A stretch of 64,000 bases of DNA, from the NCBI GenBank assembly GCA_034437395.1, contig DAOTUN010000054.1:1-64000 (forward strand), in the 5' to 3' direction. How positions within the stretch are numbered: the stretch's first letter is position 1; each line of letters begins with the position of its first letter. Source of the DNA: Flexifilum sp034437395 (GTDB taxonomy: Bacteria; Chloroflexota; Anaerolineae; Aggregatilineales; Phototrophicaceae). Made by a program: the position numbers and the translations under genes. This document shows positions 8,168 through 15,914 of the stretch, piece by piece. Below the pieces are notes generated by a model that saw only the letters and a list, made by a program, of their open reading frames with translations, was not told where the DNA came from and ran no database searches.

Positions 8168-9100
8168 ATGGCAAACACGATCACAAAACCGACACGGACA
8201 GCGCGTGACCTCTCGATCAGTATCGATCAAGGGAAGGTGCAGCGTGATCTGGCGGTGCGCCGCGCCGGAAAAATCGGCATCATCGTCGAACCGATTTTTG
8301 CCTATTTTTTCTTGTGGGCGCCGATCCTGCTGCTGGTGATCTTCTCGTTCAACGACTCGCGCTCGGTCGCCACCTGGCGCGGTTTTACCACCCAGTGGTA
8401 CAGCAACATCTTCAACGACGTACTCGGCAACGAGGCGCGTTTCTCGACTGGTCTCATGATCGGCGCGCTCGGCAACAGCATCGTGGTGGCACTGGCTGCC
8501 ACCGTGATCGCCACGACCCTGGGGACCATGGTCTCCCTGAGTCTGGTGCGCGGCAATTACCCCGGCAAGAGCATCATCGACGGACTGCTGTTCCTCCCCG
8601 TCGTCATCCCGGAAATTACGCAGGCGGTCTCGCTGCTGCTGTTTTTCAGCACCATTTTTCAATTCCTCGATTCCAGTTTCGGAATCCGAGCTACCCCAGG
8701 CTTTGGGACGATCATCATCGGGCATGTGGTATTCAATGTCTCGTATGTGGCGATCGTCGTGCGGTCACGGCTGGCGGACATGAATCCGCGACTCGAAGAG
8801 GCGGCGCGCGACCTCGGTGCCAACGAGTGGCGCACCTTCTGGCGCGTCACCTTTCCGCTGATCCTGCCCGGCGTCATCTCTGGCGCGCTGCTGGCATTTA
8901 CACTGTCGCTGGACGACTTCGTGATCACATTTTTCAATTCAGGACCCGGTACGACCACGCTCCCCGTGTTCGTCTATGGTTTGCTCAAGCTGTCGGTGAC
9001 GCCAGAGATCAATGCTATCTCGACGCTGATCCTGGTGCTTTCGACGGTCTTGATCGGGGTCTCGCTGCTCCTGCAGGGGCGCAGTGGCGCACCCTCCTGA
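8168..9100 (+). CDS. potC: ABC transporter permease, spermidine/putrescine type (PotC-like)
   Basis: 310 residues, starting one base after potB, so translation is probably coupled. The hydrophobic core starts at IFAYFFLWAPILLLVIFSF. The EAA loop is EEAARDLGANEWRTFWRVTFPLILPG. A cytoplasmic N-terminal extension of about 40 residues precedes the first helix, longer than in the E. coli protein. It pairs with the upstream PotB-like subunit to form the heterodimeric channel. Confidence 0.88.
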   Translation: MANTITKPTRTARDLSISIDQGKVQRDLAVRRAGKIGIIVEPIFAYFFLWAPILLLVIFSFNDSRSVATWRGFTTQWYSNIFNDVLGNEARFSTGLMIGALGNSIVVALAATVIATTLGTMVSLSLVRGNYPGKSIIDGLLFLPVVIPEITQAVSLLLFFSTIFQFLDSSFGIRATPGFGTIIIGHVVFNVSYVAIVVRSRLADMNPRLEEAARDLGANEWRTFWRVTFPLILPGVISGALLAFTLSLDDFVITFFNSGPGTTTLPVFVYGLLKLSVTPEINAISTLILVLSTVLIGVSLLLQGRSGAPS

Positions 9101-9162
9101 GCGCGACGGTATGCTACAGATTACAGATCGATCGGTTTGTTTATCAACTATGTGAGGAAACG

Positions 9163-10248
9163 ATGCGCAAATTTGTGCTGCTGCTGTCTCTGATCGTGCT
9201 TGCAGGGCTGCCTCTGGCGGTCAGCGCGCAAGAGGAAATGTCCCCCTGGGAATGTCCAGCTGGGTTCGAGGGTCAGACCTTGAACGTCTTCAATTGGTCA
9301 ACCTATGTCGCGGACGATACGATCAGCAATTTTGAAGCAGCCTGCGGTGTCACGGTGGTGTACGATACCTACGAGAGCGGTGAAGCGCTGCTGGCTCGCA
9401 TCGCCAGCGGCAACCCCGGCTACGACATTATTGTCCCGTCGAACCACCTGGTGCCGCAGATGGTCGCGCGCGAGCTGCTGGAACCGCTCGATGCGAGCTT
9501 GATCCCCAACATCGCCAATCTCAGCGAGACTTTCGTCGATCCCGCCTACGATCCTGACAACGGCTACTCGGTCGCGTACCAATGGGGCACCATCGGCGTC
9601 GGCTACAATCGCACCGCCGTCGGTGAAGACATCACCACCTGGGATCAGGTATTCGCCTATGACGGACCTGTCGCCTGGCTGGAAGACCTGCGTCCAATGA
9701 TTGGCGTCGCTCTGCTCAAGCTGGGCTACGACCCGAACAGCGAGAATCCTGACGAGATCGCCGAAGCGCGCGATTATCTGGTCGCCAATGGCGACAATGT
9801 CGTCTCGATCGCGGGTGACGACGGTCAGGCACAGCTCGAACGCGGTGACGTGCATATCACCATCGAATTCAACGGCGATATTTTCCAGGTGATCGCCGAC
9901 TGCGAATGTGACGATTACGTCTATGTCATTCCTGAAGAGGGCGCGTCGGTGTGGGTCGATAATCTGTCGATCCCGGCGGGTGCCCCCAATGTGCCGCTGG
10001 CGCACGCCTTCATCGACTATATCCTTGATGCCCAGGTTGGCGCTGACATCAGCAACTACACCGCCTACGCCTCGCCTAATCAGGCTGCCATCGACGCCGG
10101 GCTGATCGACGAGGAAATGCTGGCGAACACCGGTATCTACCCCGATGCGGAAGTCCAGGGACGCCTGTTTTTCACCGTCGATCTGCCGGATGCCGAACAG
10201 TATTACAACGACGCCTGGGATGAAGTGAAAATCCTGCTCGGTCGTTAA
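9163..10248 (+). CDS. potD: Extracellular polyamine-binding protein (PotD/PotF-like)
   Basis: 361 residues from ATG 9163 with GAGGAAA just upstream; the frame is open far upstream, but the signal peptide MRKFVLLLSLIVLAGLPLAVSAQ fixes the start. The mature part has LNVFNWSTYVADDTISNFE, GYDIIVPSNHLV, YSVAYQWGTIGVGYN and the C-terminal AEQYYNDAWDEVKILL typical of PotD. It delivers substrate to PotBC. There is no lipobox cysteine at the signal cleavage site, so how it stays at the cell surface is unclear if the cell is monoderm. Confidence 0.9.
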   Translation: MRKFVLLLSLIVLAGLPLAVSAQEEMSPWECPAGFEGQTLNVFNWSTYVADDTISNFEAACGVTVVYDTYESGEALLARIASGNPGYDIIVPSNHLVPQMVARELLEPLDASLIPNIANLSETFVDPAYDPDNGYSVAYQWGTIGVGYNRTAVGEDITTWDQVFAYDGPVAWLEDLRPMIGVALLKLGYDPNSENPDEIAEARDYLVANGDNVVSIAGDDGQAQLERGDVHITIEFNGDIFQVIADCECDDYVYVIPEEGASVWVDNLSIPAGAPNVPLAHAFIDYILDAQVGADISNYTAYASPNQAAIDAGLIDEEMLANTGIYPDAEVQGRLFFTVDLPDAEQYYNDAWDEVKILLGR

Positions 10249-10271
10249 GTGGTATTGAAGCAGTTGAATCT

Positions 10272-10310
10272 GGTGGACGCGCCGTAGTCAGGCATGATGA
10301 TGCGTCCGCC
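10272..10310. repeat. Degenerate copy of palindrome family A
   Basis: GGTGGACGC and GCGTCCGCC arms (one mismatch) separated by 21 bases, in the potD-potA gap. Confidence 0.4.
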
Positions 10311-10319
10311 ACTTCATCA

Positions 10320-10347
10320 GGACACCCTATGGGTGTCCGCTTATTTT
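10320..10347 (+). terminator. Hairpin with T-rich tail between potD and potA
   Basis: Perfect 8-base stem GGACACCC/GGGTGTCC with loop TAT, followed by GCTTATTTTTAT. It probably causes partial termination after potD and so favours more binding protein than ATPase, or it protects the potBCD message. Confidence 0.65.
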
Positions 10348-10368
10348 TATCGTTTTGGAGAGGGGTGA

Positions 10369-11541
10369 ATGATGCGGCAGGTCGGCATCGAACTGCGGAA
10401 TGTGATCAAGGAATTTCCGTCCCGGCGTGGTGAGGAACCGATGCGCGCGGTGGACAACATCTCGCTGGATATCTACGAAGGCGAGTTTTTCGCGCTGCTC
10501 GGTCCGAGCGGGTGCGGCAAGACGACCACCCTCCGCATGATCGCTGGATTCGAGGAGCCGACATCGGGCGAGATCATCCTGCGTGGTAAACCTGTACAGG
10601 GCGTCCCGCCATTTCATCGCCCGGTCAACACTGTCTTTCAGGATTACGCGCTGTTTCCGCACATGAGCGTGCTGCAAAATGTCATGTTCGGACTGGAGAT
10701 GGAAGGGGTCGATCAGAAGCAGGCGCGCGACCGTGCCGTCCAGGCGCTGGAGATGGTGCGTCTGAATCAGCTCGATCGCAAGCCGCGCCAGCTCTCCGGC
10801 GGACAGCAGCAGCGGGTCGCGCTGGCACGCGCGCTGGTCAAGCAGCCCGCCGTACTGCTGCTGGACGAGCCGCTCGGCGCGCTCGATCTCAAGCTGCGCA
10901 AGGATATGCAGTACGAGCTGATGCAGATGCAGGACGACCTCGCCATGACCTTTGTCTACGTCACCCACGATCAGGAAGAAGCCCTGACGATGTGCGACCG
11001 TATCGCGGTCATGGACAAGGGCAAAGTCCTCCAGATCGGGCGCGGTGATGAGATTTACGAGACACCGAACAGCCGCTTTGTGGCGGATTTCATCGGCGAG
11101 ACCAATTTCATCGAGGGCGTGATGATCGCCAGTGATGGTCACTGCTCGACTGTGCGCCTCGCTGGTGACGTGGACATCGAGGCGGAGTCCGACCAGAGCG
11201 GCATCGCCGTCGGCACACAGGTCACCGTCGCGGTGCGCCCGGAGAAGATCACGCTGCTGCCGATCGACGGTGCTGCCTCGCCAAATCTTAATACGCGCGT
11301 CTCCACCGCTGAGCTGATGCGCGACATCCAGACCGAAACCGAAAAGACGCTGGTGCCCGGTATGATCACTTTCTCCAATTATATCGGCACCGACACGCGC
11401 TATACCGTGCAAATTGGGGACAGCACCAAATTGGTTGTGCGCGAGCAGAATTTTGGCAACCGCACTGAAATACCCTACAAGGTTGGCGATCCGGTCATGG
11501 TCTTCTGGGCAACCGAAAATGCCCGCGTGCTGCTGCGTTGA
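10369..11541 (+). CDS. potA: Polyamine ABC transporter ATP-binding protein (PotA-like)
   Basis: 390 residues. Walker A GPSGCGKT (45-52), signature LSGGQQQ (142-148), Walker B VLLLDEP (D166, E167) and H-loop VTHDQEEA are intact. A TOBE-type regulatory domain fills residues after about 245. ATG 10369 and ATG 10372 are adjacent; GGAGAGGGG fits the second slightly better. It powers import by PotBC. It lies after a terminator-like hairpin and just ahead of an MFS gene. Confidence 0.93.
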   Translation: MMRQVGIELRNVIKEFPSRRGEEPMRAVDNISLDIYEGEFFALLGPSGCGKTTTLRMIAGFEEPTSGEIILRGKPVQGVPPFHRPVNTVFQDYALFPHMSVLQNVMFGLEMEGVDQKQARDRAVQALEMVRLNQLDRKPRQLSGGQQQRVALARALVKQPAVLLLDEPLGALDLKLRKDMQYELMQMQDDLAMTFVYVTHDQEEALTMCDRIAVMDKGKVLQIGRGDEIYETPNSRFVADFIGETNFIEGVMIASDGHCSTVRLAGDVDIEAESDQSGIAVGTQVTVAVRPEKITLLPIDGAASPNLNTRVSTAELMRDIQTETEKTLVPGMITFSNYIGTDTRYTVQIGDSTKLVVREQNFGNRTEIPYKVGDPVMVFWATENARVLLR

Positions 11542-11545
11542 TCCC

Positions 11546-12823
11546 ATGACGACCACGACTGCACAGACCACGACTGACTCACGCGCTCTCAACCTCATGC
11601 GCATCATTGTCGCCTACCTGGGCTTCATCGCCATCGGACTCAATGCCGGGCTGCTCGGACTGGCATGGACGCCGATGCGGGCGGAATTCAATCAGCCGAT
11701 CGAGGCGCTAGGGCTGCTGCTGTTGGCATCGACGGCGGGCTATCTGACTACCAGCTTTCTCGCTGGCAGCGTCACTGGGCGGATTGGCATCGGCGCCACC
11801 ATCATCGTCGGGGGCGTGCTGCTGACGGCGGGGCTGGCGCTGACCGGCCTATTGTCGATCTGGCTGCTGATGATCCCGGTATACATCGTCGCGGGCTTGG
11901 GCAGCGGCTTGATCGACGCCGGGCTGAACGCCTATGTCGCGGAACACAACAGCAAACGCGCGCTCAACTGGCTCCATGCCTGTTTCGGCGTCGGCACTAC
12001 CGCTGCGCCGCTGCTGGTCACGGCTGTCATCAGCGGGGTACAGCCGCTGCGTGCTGCCTTTCTGAACGGTGCCTCCAGCGTCGGGCTGCTGACTATTCCC
12101 GATCCAAATGACGGCGCGTGGCGCGTGGCATACTGGATTGTGGCGATCTTAATCGGGGTGATCACAATCGGCTTCTTTATCATGCGTGGACGCTGGCGCA
12201 CGATGGCAGCACAGGTACATCACGCCGAGGGTGGGACACGGATAGGACTGCGGGACACGCTGCGCCTCCCCATCGCCTGGCTCGGTATTGTGCTGTTCTT
12301 CTTCTATGCCGGAATGGAGTTTTCGCCGGGTGCGTGGATGGGGTCGCTCTACAATGAAGCACGCGGTATCCCACTGGAGACGGCTGGCTTCTGGGTGAGC
12401 TTGTATTGGGGCAGCTTCACCGTCGGACGCATCTTTTTCGGGTTCATCATCGAGATGATCCCGACACGGGTGCTGATGCGGCTGTGTCTGTTGGGCGCGG
12501 TGATCGGCGCCGCGCTGATCTGGTGGAATCCGTCCGAGGGGATTGGCTTTTTTGGGCTGGCGCTGCTCGGCTTTGCCCAGGCGCCGATGTTCCCGGTATT
12601 CATCTCGCAGACGCCTGGATGGGTGGGCGCGCGGCACACGCCTAACGCGATCGGGTTTCAGGTGGCGGCGGCAGGGATCGGTATCGCGGTCATCCCGGCG
12701 CTGATCGGCGTCGGCGCGTCGAGCTCGTCTCTTGAGATCGTGCCGCCTGTACTGCTCATCACAGCGATCGTGGTGATCGTGTTGTACGAGCTGATGCTGC
12801 GCCGCCGCCCTGAGACGACATGA
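11546..12823 (+). CDS. Major facilitator superfamily transporter
   Basis: 425 residues from ATG 11546, four bases after potA; the frame extends further up inside potA. About 12 hydrophobic helices are visible. The FTVGRIFFGFIIEMIPTRVLMR stretch near 285 is the MFS loop type seen in sugar or drug/H+ families, and a central hydrophilic loop follows at about 205-235. The substrate is unknown. The short gap suggests co-transcription with potA. Its stop lies only about 20 bases before the first strand of the metK riboswitch, so the riboswitch promoter may be inside its 3' end. Confidence 0.82.
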   Translation: MTTTTAQTTTDSRALNLMRIIVAYLGFIAIGLNAGLLGLAWTPMRAEFNQPIEALGLLLLASTAGYLTTSFLAGSVTGRIGIGATIIVGGVLLTAGLALTGLLSIWLLMIPVYIVAGLGSGLIDAGLNAYVAEHNSKRALNWLHACFGVGTTAAPLLVTAVISGVQPLRAAFLNGASSVGLLTIPDPNDGAWRVAYWIVAILIGVITIGFFIMRGRWRTMAAQVHHAEGGTRIGLRDTLRLPIAWLGIVLFFFYAGMEFSPGAWMGSLYNEARGIPLETAGFWVSLYWGSFTVGRIFFGFIIEMIPTRVLMRLCLLGAVIGAALIWWNPSEGIGFFGLALLGFAQAPMFPVFISQTPGWVGARHTPNAIGFQVAAAGIGIAVIPALIGVGASSSSLEIVPPVLLITAIVVIVLYELMLRRRPETT

Positions 12824-12844
12824 CTCACCCTTGCGTCCGCCTGG

Positions 12845-12860
12845 AGCGGATGCTAAAGTG
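12845..12860 (+). ncRNA. Probable 5' fragment (P1 strand and J1/2) of the split metK SAM-I riboswitch
   Basis: AGCGGATGCT (12845-12854) is an exact reverse complement of AGCATCCGCT at 14470-14479, which closes the aptamer downstream. It is followed by AAAGTG. Joined to GTAGC at 14376 this gives AAAGTGGTAG, close to the conserved J1/2-P2 sequence of SAM-I riboswitches (AGAGNGGTGG). The intervening 1.5 kb is the IS607-type element. A caveat is that this strand can also pair weakly with GCGTCCGC just upstream. Confidence 0.65.
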
Positions 12861-13138
12861 ATGCGCAATTCCGCCCTGGTGATCGGATCGTGGCGGGCGA
12901 AATCGGCACGCTTGTGATTGCACACGAAGATCGACTGGCGCGTTTCGGCTTTGCGCTTATCGAGTATCTGTGCGAACAGGCGGATTGCGAACTTGTCATC
13001 CTGAACATCGGGAGCCTGTCACCCGAACGGGCGATGGTCGAAGACCTGATGACCATTGTTGACTGTTTCAGCAGTCGTCTTCATGGGCTGAGAAACTATC
13101 GAAAATCCTTGAAGAAAGCTTTGGAAGATGATCCGTAG
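12861..13138 (+). pseudogene. IS607-family serine recombinase (TnpA), C-terminal remnant
   Basis: The frame from 12857 (after TAA 12854-12856) encodes only the second half of an IS607 resolvase: LVIAHEDRLARFGFALIEYL followed by SPERAMVEDLMTIVDCFSSRLHGLRNYRKSL. A complete protein is about 200 residues and begins with a MerR-type helix and the catalytic serine; both are absent here. The first possible start is GTG 12890. The end overlaps tnpB by 11 bases. The loss appears to be an internal deletion, because the left flank of the element seems intact. Confidence 0.85.
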
Positions 13139-14234
13139 TCATCGCATCCGCCTTCATCCGACGCCTGAACAGGCAATCTGTTTTGCCAAAGCCGCTGGCA
13201 CGCGCCGCTTCGTCTTCAATTGGGGCTTAGCGGAATGGCAGCGTCAGTACGCGGAAGGCGAAAAGCCGTCGGCGCTGGCGCTCAAGAAGCAGTTCAATGC
13301 CATACGGGAAGCCCGGTTCCCCTGGTCATACGAGGTAACCAAGTGCGTCATCGAGGGCGCGTTCATGGACGTGGCGAACGCCTTCAAAAACTTCTTCGAG
13401 GGGATCAAAAGCGGACGCAAGGTCGGGTTTCCGAAGTTCAGGCAAAAGAAACGGAGCCGAGAAGGGTTCTATCTCGCCAACGACAGGTTCGATGTGTCAG
13501 GGCATTGGCTGAAAGTCCCCAAGCTCGGATTAGTCAACATGGCGGAGAAGCTGCGCTTCGCAGGCAAAATTCTGTCCGCGCACATCACGCAAACGGCGGC
13601 ATGGTGGTTTGTGAGCATCACCGTCGAACTTCCTGACGCGCCGAAGATGCCTCAACGGGAGCAGGTCGGAATCGACCTGGGCATCAATCGCCTGGCGACC
13701 TTGAGCGATGGACAGTGGCTTGAAAACCAAAAGCCGCTAAAGTCGTTGTTGCAAAAAGTCAAACGCTTGAGCCGTTCGTTGAGCCGGAAACAAAAGGGCA
13801 GCAAAAACCGCGAAAAAGCGCGATTGAAACTGTCCCGACTACATTATAGGATTGTCTGTCGGCGCGAGGATTGTCTGCACAAAGCCACGACATGGATTGC
13901 CGGGACGTATGGGTTTGTCGGGGTCGAGAGCCTGCACGTCAAGGGAATGATGAAGAACCACACGCTCGCGCAGGCATTAGGCGATGCAGCGTTTGGGACG
14001 TTCATTCGTTTTCTCGCCACAAAAGTGGATGCACGAGGGGGTAAGGTGCAAGCGGTGGGACAGTTCTACCCGTCGAGCAAGACCTGTTCACGCTGTGGGC
14101 ATCGCCGCGAGAGCCTTTCATTGAGCGAACGTGTGTATCGCTGTCCGACCTGTGCTGTCGAGGTTGACCGCGACTTGAACGCGGCGATCAACATTCTGAA
14201 CGAAGCAGTCCGATTGAGTGCGCTTCCCCTGTAG
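13128..14234 (+). CDS. tnpB: TnpB, RNA-guided nuclease of an IS607-type element
   Basis: 368 residues, full length. N-terminal RNA-binding/WED region MIRSHRIRLHPTPEQ... with FNWGLAEW and GFPKFRQKKR. RuvC residues are intact: D183 in GIDLGINRLA, E267 in GVESLHVKGM, and the DRDLNAAINI motif (D347/D349). The zinc ribbon has C320, C323, C339 and C342. TnpB proteins are ancestors of Cas12 and cut DNA next to a short motif using an omega-RNA made from the element's right end plus flanking guide. Nothing here looks inactivated, unlike its partner tnpA. Confidence 0.93.
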   Translation: MIRSHRIRLHPTPEQAICFAKAAGTRRFVFNWGLAEWQRQYAEGEKPSALALKKQFNAIREARFPWSYEVTKCVIEGAFMDVANAFKNFFEGIKSGRKVGFPKFRQKKRSREGFYLANDRFDVSGHWLKVPKLGLVNMAEKLRFAGKILSAHITQTAAWWFVSITVELPDAPKMPQREQVGIDLGINRLATLSDGQWLENQKPLKSLLQKVKRLSRSLSRKQKGSKNREKARLKLSRLHYRIVCRREDCLHKATTWIAGTYGFVGVESLHVKGMMKNHTLAQALGDAAFGTFIRFLATKVDARGGKVQAVGQFYPSSKTCSRCGHRRESLSLSERVYRCPTCAVEVDRDLNAAINILNEAVRLSALPL

Positions 14235-14375
14235 GGTCAAAAGTGCATCGTCCGGTAGTGGCTACGACGGACGTAAATGCCTGTGGATAGTTGGTAAGCC
14301 CAAAGCGTTTCGGCGTGGCGGCACGACTGGATGAAGCAGGAACAACCTTTATGAGTACAGTTGTACACAAAAAAG
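14235..14375 (+). ncRNA. Candidate omega-RNA scaffold at the element's right end
   Basis: The 140 non-coding bases after tnpB up to the right edge are where TnpB omega-RNAs end. They contain GGATGAAGCAGGAACAAC, similar to the right-end segment of many TnpB elements as I recall them, and the GTACA/TGTAC palindrome. The RNA would probably begin within the tnpB 3' end. The guide would then be the flank starting at 14376, which is riboswitch sequence. This is assigned by position, not by covariance. Confidence 0.5.
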
Positions 14376-14479
14376 GTAGCAGAGTGACGGCTCTACGAAA
14401 CCGCGGCAACCCCCGGAGCGCCGGGACGGTGCCAAATCCGCCAGAGTGAAATATCTCTGGGAGATGACGAGCATCCGCT
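14375..14479 (+). ncRNA. SAM-I (S-box) riboswitch aptamer, main part, upstream of metK
   Basis: SAM-I core elements occur in order. P2a is GGT (14375-14377) with ACC (14409-14411). P2b is AGAG/CTCT (14381-14384, 14391-14394). The conserved ACGAAACC-GCGGCAACC follows. P3 is CCCGG-AGCG-CCGGG (14412-14425). GGTGCCAAATCC lies at 14428-14439. P4 is CCAGAG/CTCTGG (14441-14460), then the AGATGA region and the P1 3' strand AGCATCCGCT. The P1 5' strand is not immediately upstream: element sequence precedes GGT. The next gene is metK, the classic SAM-I target. J4/1 is longer than the consensus. Confidence 0.85.
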
Positions 14480-14500
14480 TGAGCGATTGTCGCGCCTCTC
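14459..14500 (+). promoter_or_regulatory. Predicted antiterminator of the metK riboswitch
   Basis: GGGAG (14459-14463) can pair with CTCTC (14496-14500), and GACGA (14466-14470) with TTGTC (14487-14491), allowing G-U pairs. This stem uses the 5' arm of the downstream terminator and overlaps the start of the P1 3' strand, so the two states exclude each other as in standard SAM-I switches. Confidence 0.55.
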
Positions 14501-14522
14501 CCCCACGAGAGGCGCTTTTTTT
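14492..14522 (+). terminator. Intrinsic terminator of the metK leader
   Basis: Perfect 9-base stem GCGCCTCTC/GAGAGGCGC with loop CCCCAC, followed directly by seven Ts. It lies between the aptamer and metK, so it is the expression platform. Confidence 0.93.
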
Positions 14523-14561
14523 ACCTGGTCACACCCTGACACATCGAGGAGTATTTCCGCA

Positions 14562-15794
14562 ATGACGCAGACACAGCCCAAGACGACCAGCACGTTCATG
14601 TCGTCGCCGCGCTACTTCTTCACCTCGGAGTCGGTCTCCGAGGGACACCCCGACAAGATGTGCGATCAGATTTCCGATGCGGTGCTGGACGCGATCCTGG
14701 CGAAAGACGCCAATGCCCGCGTGGCGTGCGAGACCGCCACCACCACCGGAATCGTGTTCGTCTTTGGTGAGATCACCACCTCCGCCTATGTCGATATTGA
14801 AAAGCTGGTGCGTGACACCGTGCGCGACATCGGCTACACGCGCGGCAAGTATGGCTTTGACTACGAGACCTGCGGCGTGATGATCGCTATAAAAGAGCAG
14901 TCGATGGACATCGCCCAGGGTGTCGATAAGGCACTGGAAGCCCGCGAAGGGCAGATGAGCGAAGAAGAGATCGAGGCGACTGGCGCGGGCGACCAGGGGA
15001 TGATGATCGGCTTTGCCTGCGACGAGACCCCCGAATACATGCCGCTGACGATCGCGCTGGCGCATCAACTGACCCGGCGTCTGGCGGAAGCACGCAAGGC
15101 GGGTGAGATCGACTGGCTGCGTCCCGACGCCAAGAGTCAGGTGACGGTCGAGTACGAGTTCGGCAAGCCGAAGCGCGTCGATACCATCGTCATCTCGACG
15201 CAGCACGCGCCCGAAGTCGAGCAGGATGTCATCCGCGAGACGGTGATCGCGCAGATCATCGAGCGCGTCGTCCCGGCGCACCTGCTGGATGCCAACACGC
15301 ACATCTTTGTCAACCCGACCGGACGATTCGTCACAGGCGGTCCCATGGGCGACGCCGGGCTGACCGGACGCAAGATCATCGTGGACAGCTACGGCGGCGT
15401 GGCGCGTCACGGCGGCGGCGCCTTCAGCGGCAAAGACCCGACCAAGGTCGATCGCAGCGCGGCGTATATGGCACGCTATGTCGCTAAGAATGTCGTGGCG
15501 GCGGGCTTGGCGACTCGGTTCGAGCTTCAGGTGTCCTACGCCATCGGTGTGGCGCGCCCGACCTCGCTGGCAGTCGAGACCTTCGGCACAGGCGTCGTCT
15601 CCGACGACGTGATCGAAGCGCTGATCGCTAAACACTTCGATTTGCGCCCGGCAGCGATCATCCGCGATCTGGCGCTGCGCCGTCCGATCTACAAACAGGT
15701 CGCTGCTTACGGACATTTCGGGCGCAGCGACATCGATGTACCCTGGGAGCGTACCGACAAAGCCGATGTGCTGCGTGCTGAGGCGGGTCTGTAA
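14562..15794 (+). CDS. metK: S-adenosylmethionine synthetase
   Basis: 410 residues from ATG 14562, with GAGGAG 11 bases upstream. It makes SAM from methionine and ATP. Motifs: FTSESVSEGHPDKMCDQISD (20-39), GAGDQGMMIGFACDET, GRFVTGGPMGDAGLTGRKII and HGGGAFSGKDPTKVDRSAAY, all intact. Length is slightly above the bacterial 380-400. It is regulated through the leader described above. If P1 cannot form, SAM feedback should be lost and expression would depend on transcription entering from, or through, the inserted element. Confidence 0.97.
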   Translation: MTQTQPKTTSTFMSSPRYFFTSESVSEGHPDKMCDQISDAVLDAILAKDANARVACETATTTGIVFVFGEITTSAYVDIEKLVRDTVRDIGYTRGKYGFDYETCGVMIAIKEQSMDIAQGVDKALEAREGQMSEEEIEATGAGDQGMMIGFACDETPEYMPLTIALAHQLTRRLAEARKAGEIDWLRPDAKSQVTVEYEFGKPKRVDTIVISTQHAPEVEQDVIRETVIAQIIERVVPAHLLDANTHIFVNPTGRFVTGGPMGDAGLTGRKIIVDSYGGVARHGGGAFSGKDPTKVDRSAAYMARYVAKNVVAAGLATRFELQVSYAIGVARPTSLAVETFGTGVVSDDVIEALIAKHFDLRPAAIIRDLALRRPIYKQVAAYGHFGRSDIDVPWERTDKADVLRAEAGL

Positions 15795-15812
15795 CCATCT
15801 GCAATATGCGTC

Positions 15813-15905
15813 GGGACGCATAACGATGCGTCCCATCGAGTGAGGGGTTTGGGCATGCCAAACCCCTGTAAGTTGCGGAAAGCCGGGACGCTAACGATGC
15901 GTCCG
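15813..15905. repeat. Repeat cluster: family A, family B, family A
   Basis: The convergent metK/Ca-ATPase gap holds three palindromes. Family A at 15813-15834 has perfect 9-base arms GGGACGCAT/ATGCGTCCC. Family B at 15843-15867 has AGGGGTTTGG/CCAAACCCCT around GCATG. A second A copy at 15884-15905 has GGACGC/GCGTCC. No T-run terminator is seen, so these hairpins may end both transcripts. Confidence 0.8.
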
Positions 15906-15914
15906 AACAACCAG

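Larger units (their letters stand above)
12861..14375 (+). mobile_element. IS607-type element (truncated tnpA, intact tnpB) inserted in the metK riboswitch
   Basis: About 1.5 kb holding a serine-recombinase remnant overlapping a full tnpB, the gene order of IS607 elements. The proposed edges are G12860 and G14376, fitting IS607 insertion between two Gs without target duplication. Near the right edge is a small palindrome GTACAGTTGTAC (14355-14366). The element is short because the N-terminal half of tnpA is missing, so it is probably not self-mobile unless a recombinase is supplied in trans. The boundaries are inferred from riboswitch continuity and may be off by a base. Confidence 0.7.

Noticed and set aside
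12832..12854. Reading 12845-12854 as half of a local hairpin or palindrome A copy
   Set aside because: GCGTCCGC and GCGGATGC can pair with one G-U, so this is not excluded. But the exact 10-base match to the riboswitch P1 3' strand, plus recovery of J1/2 and a GG target, explains the sequence better.
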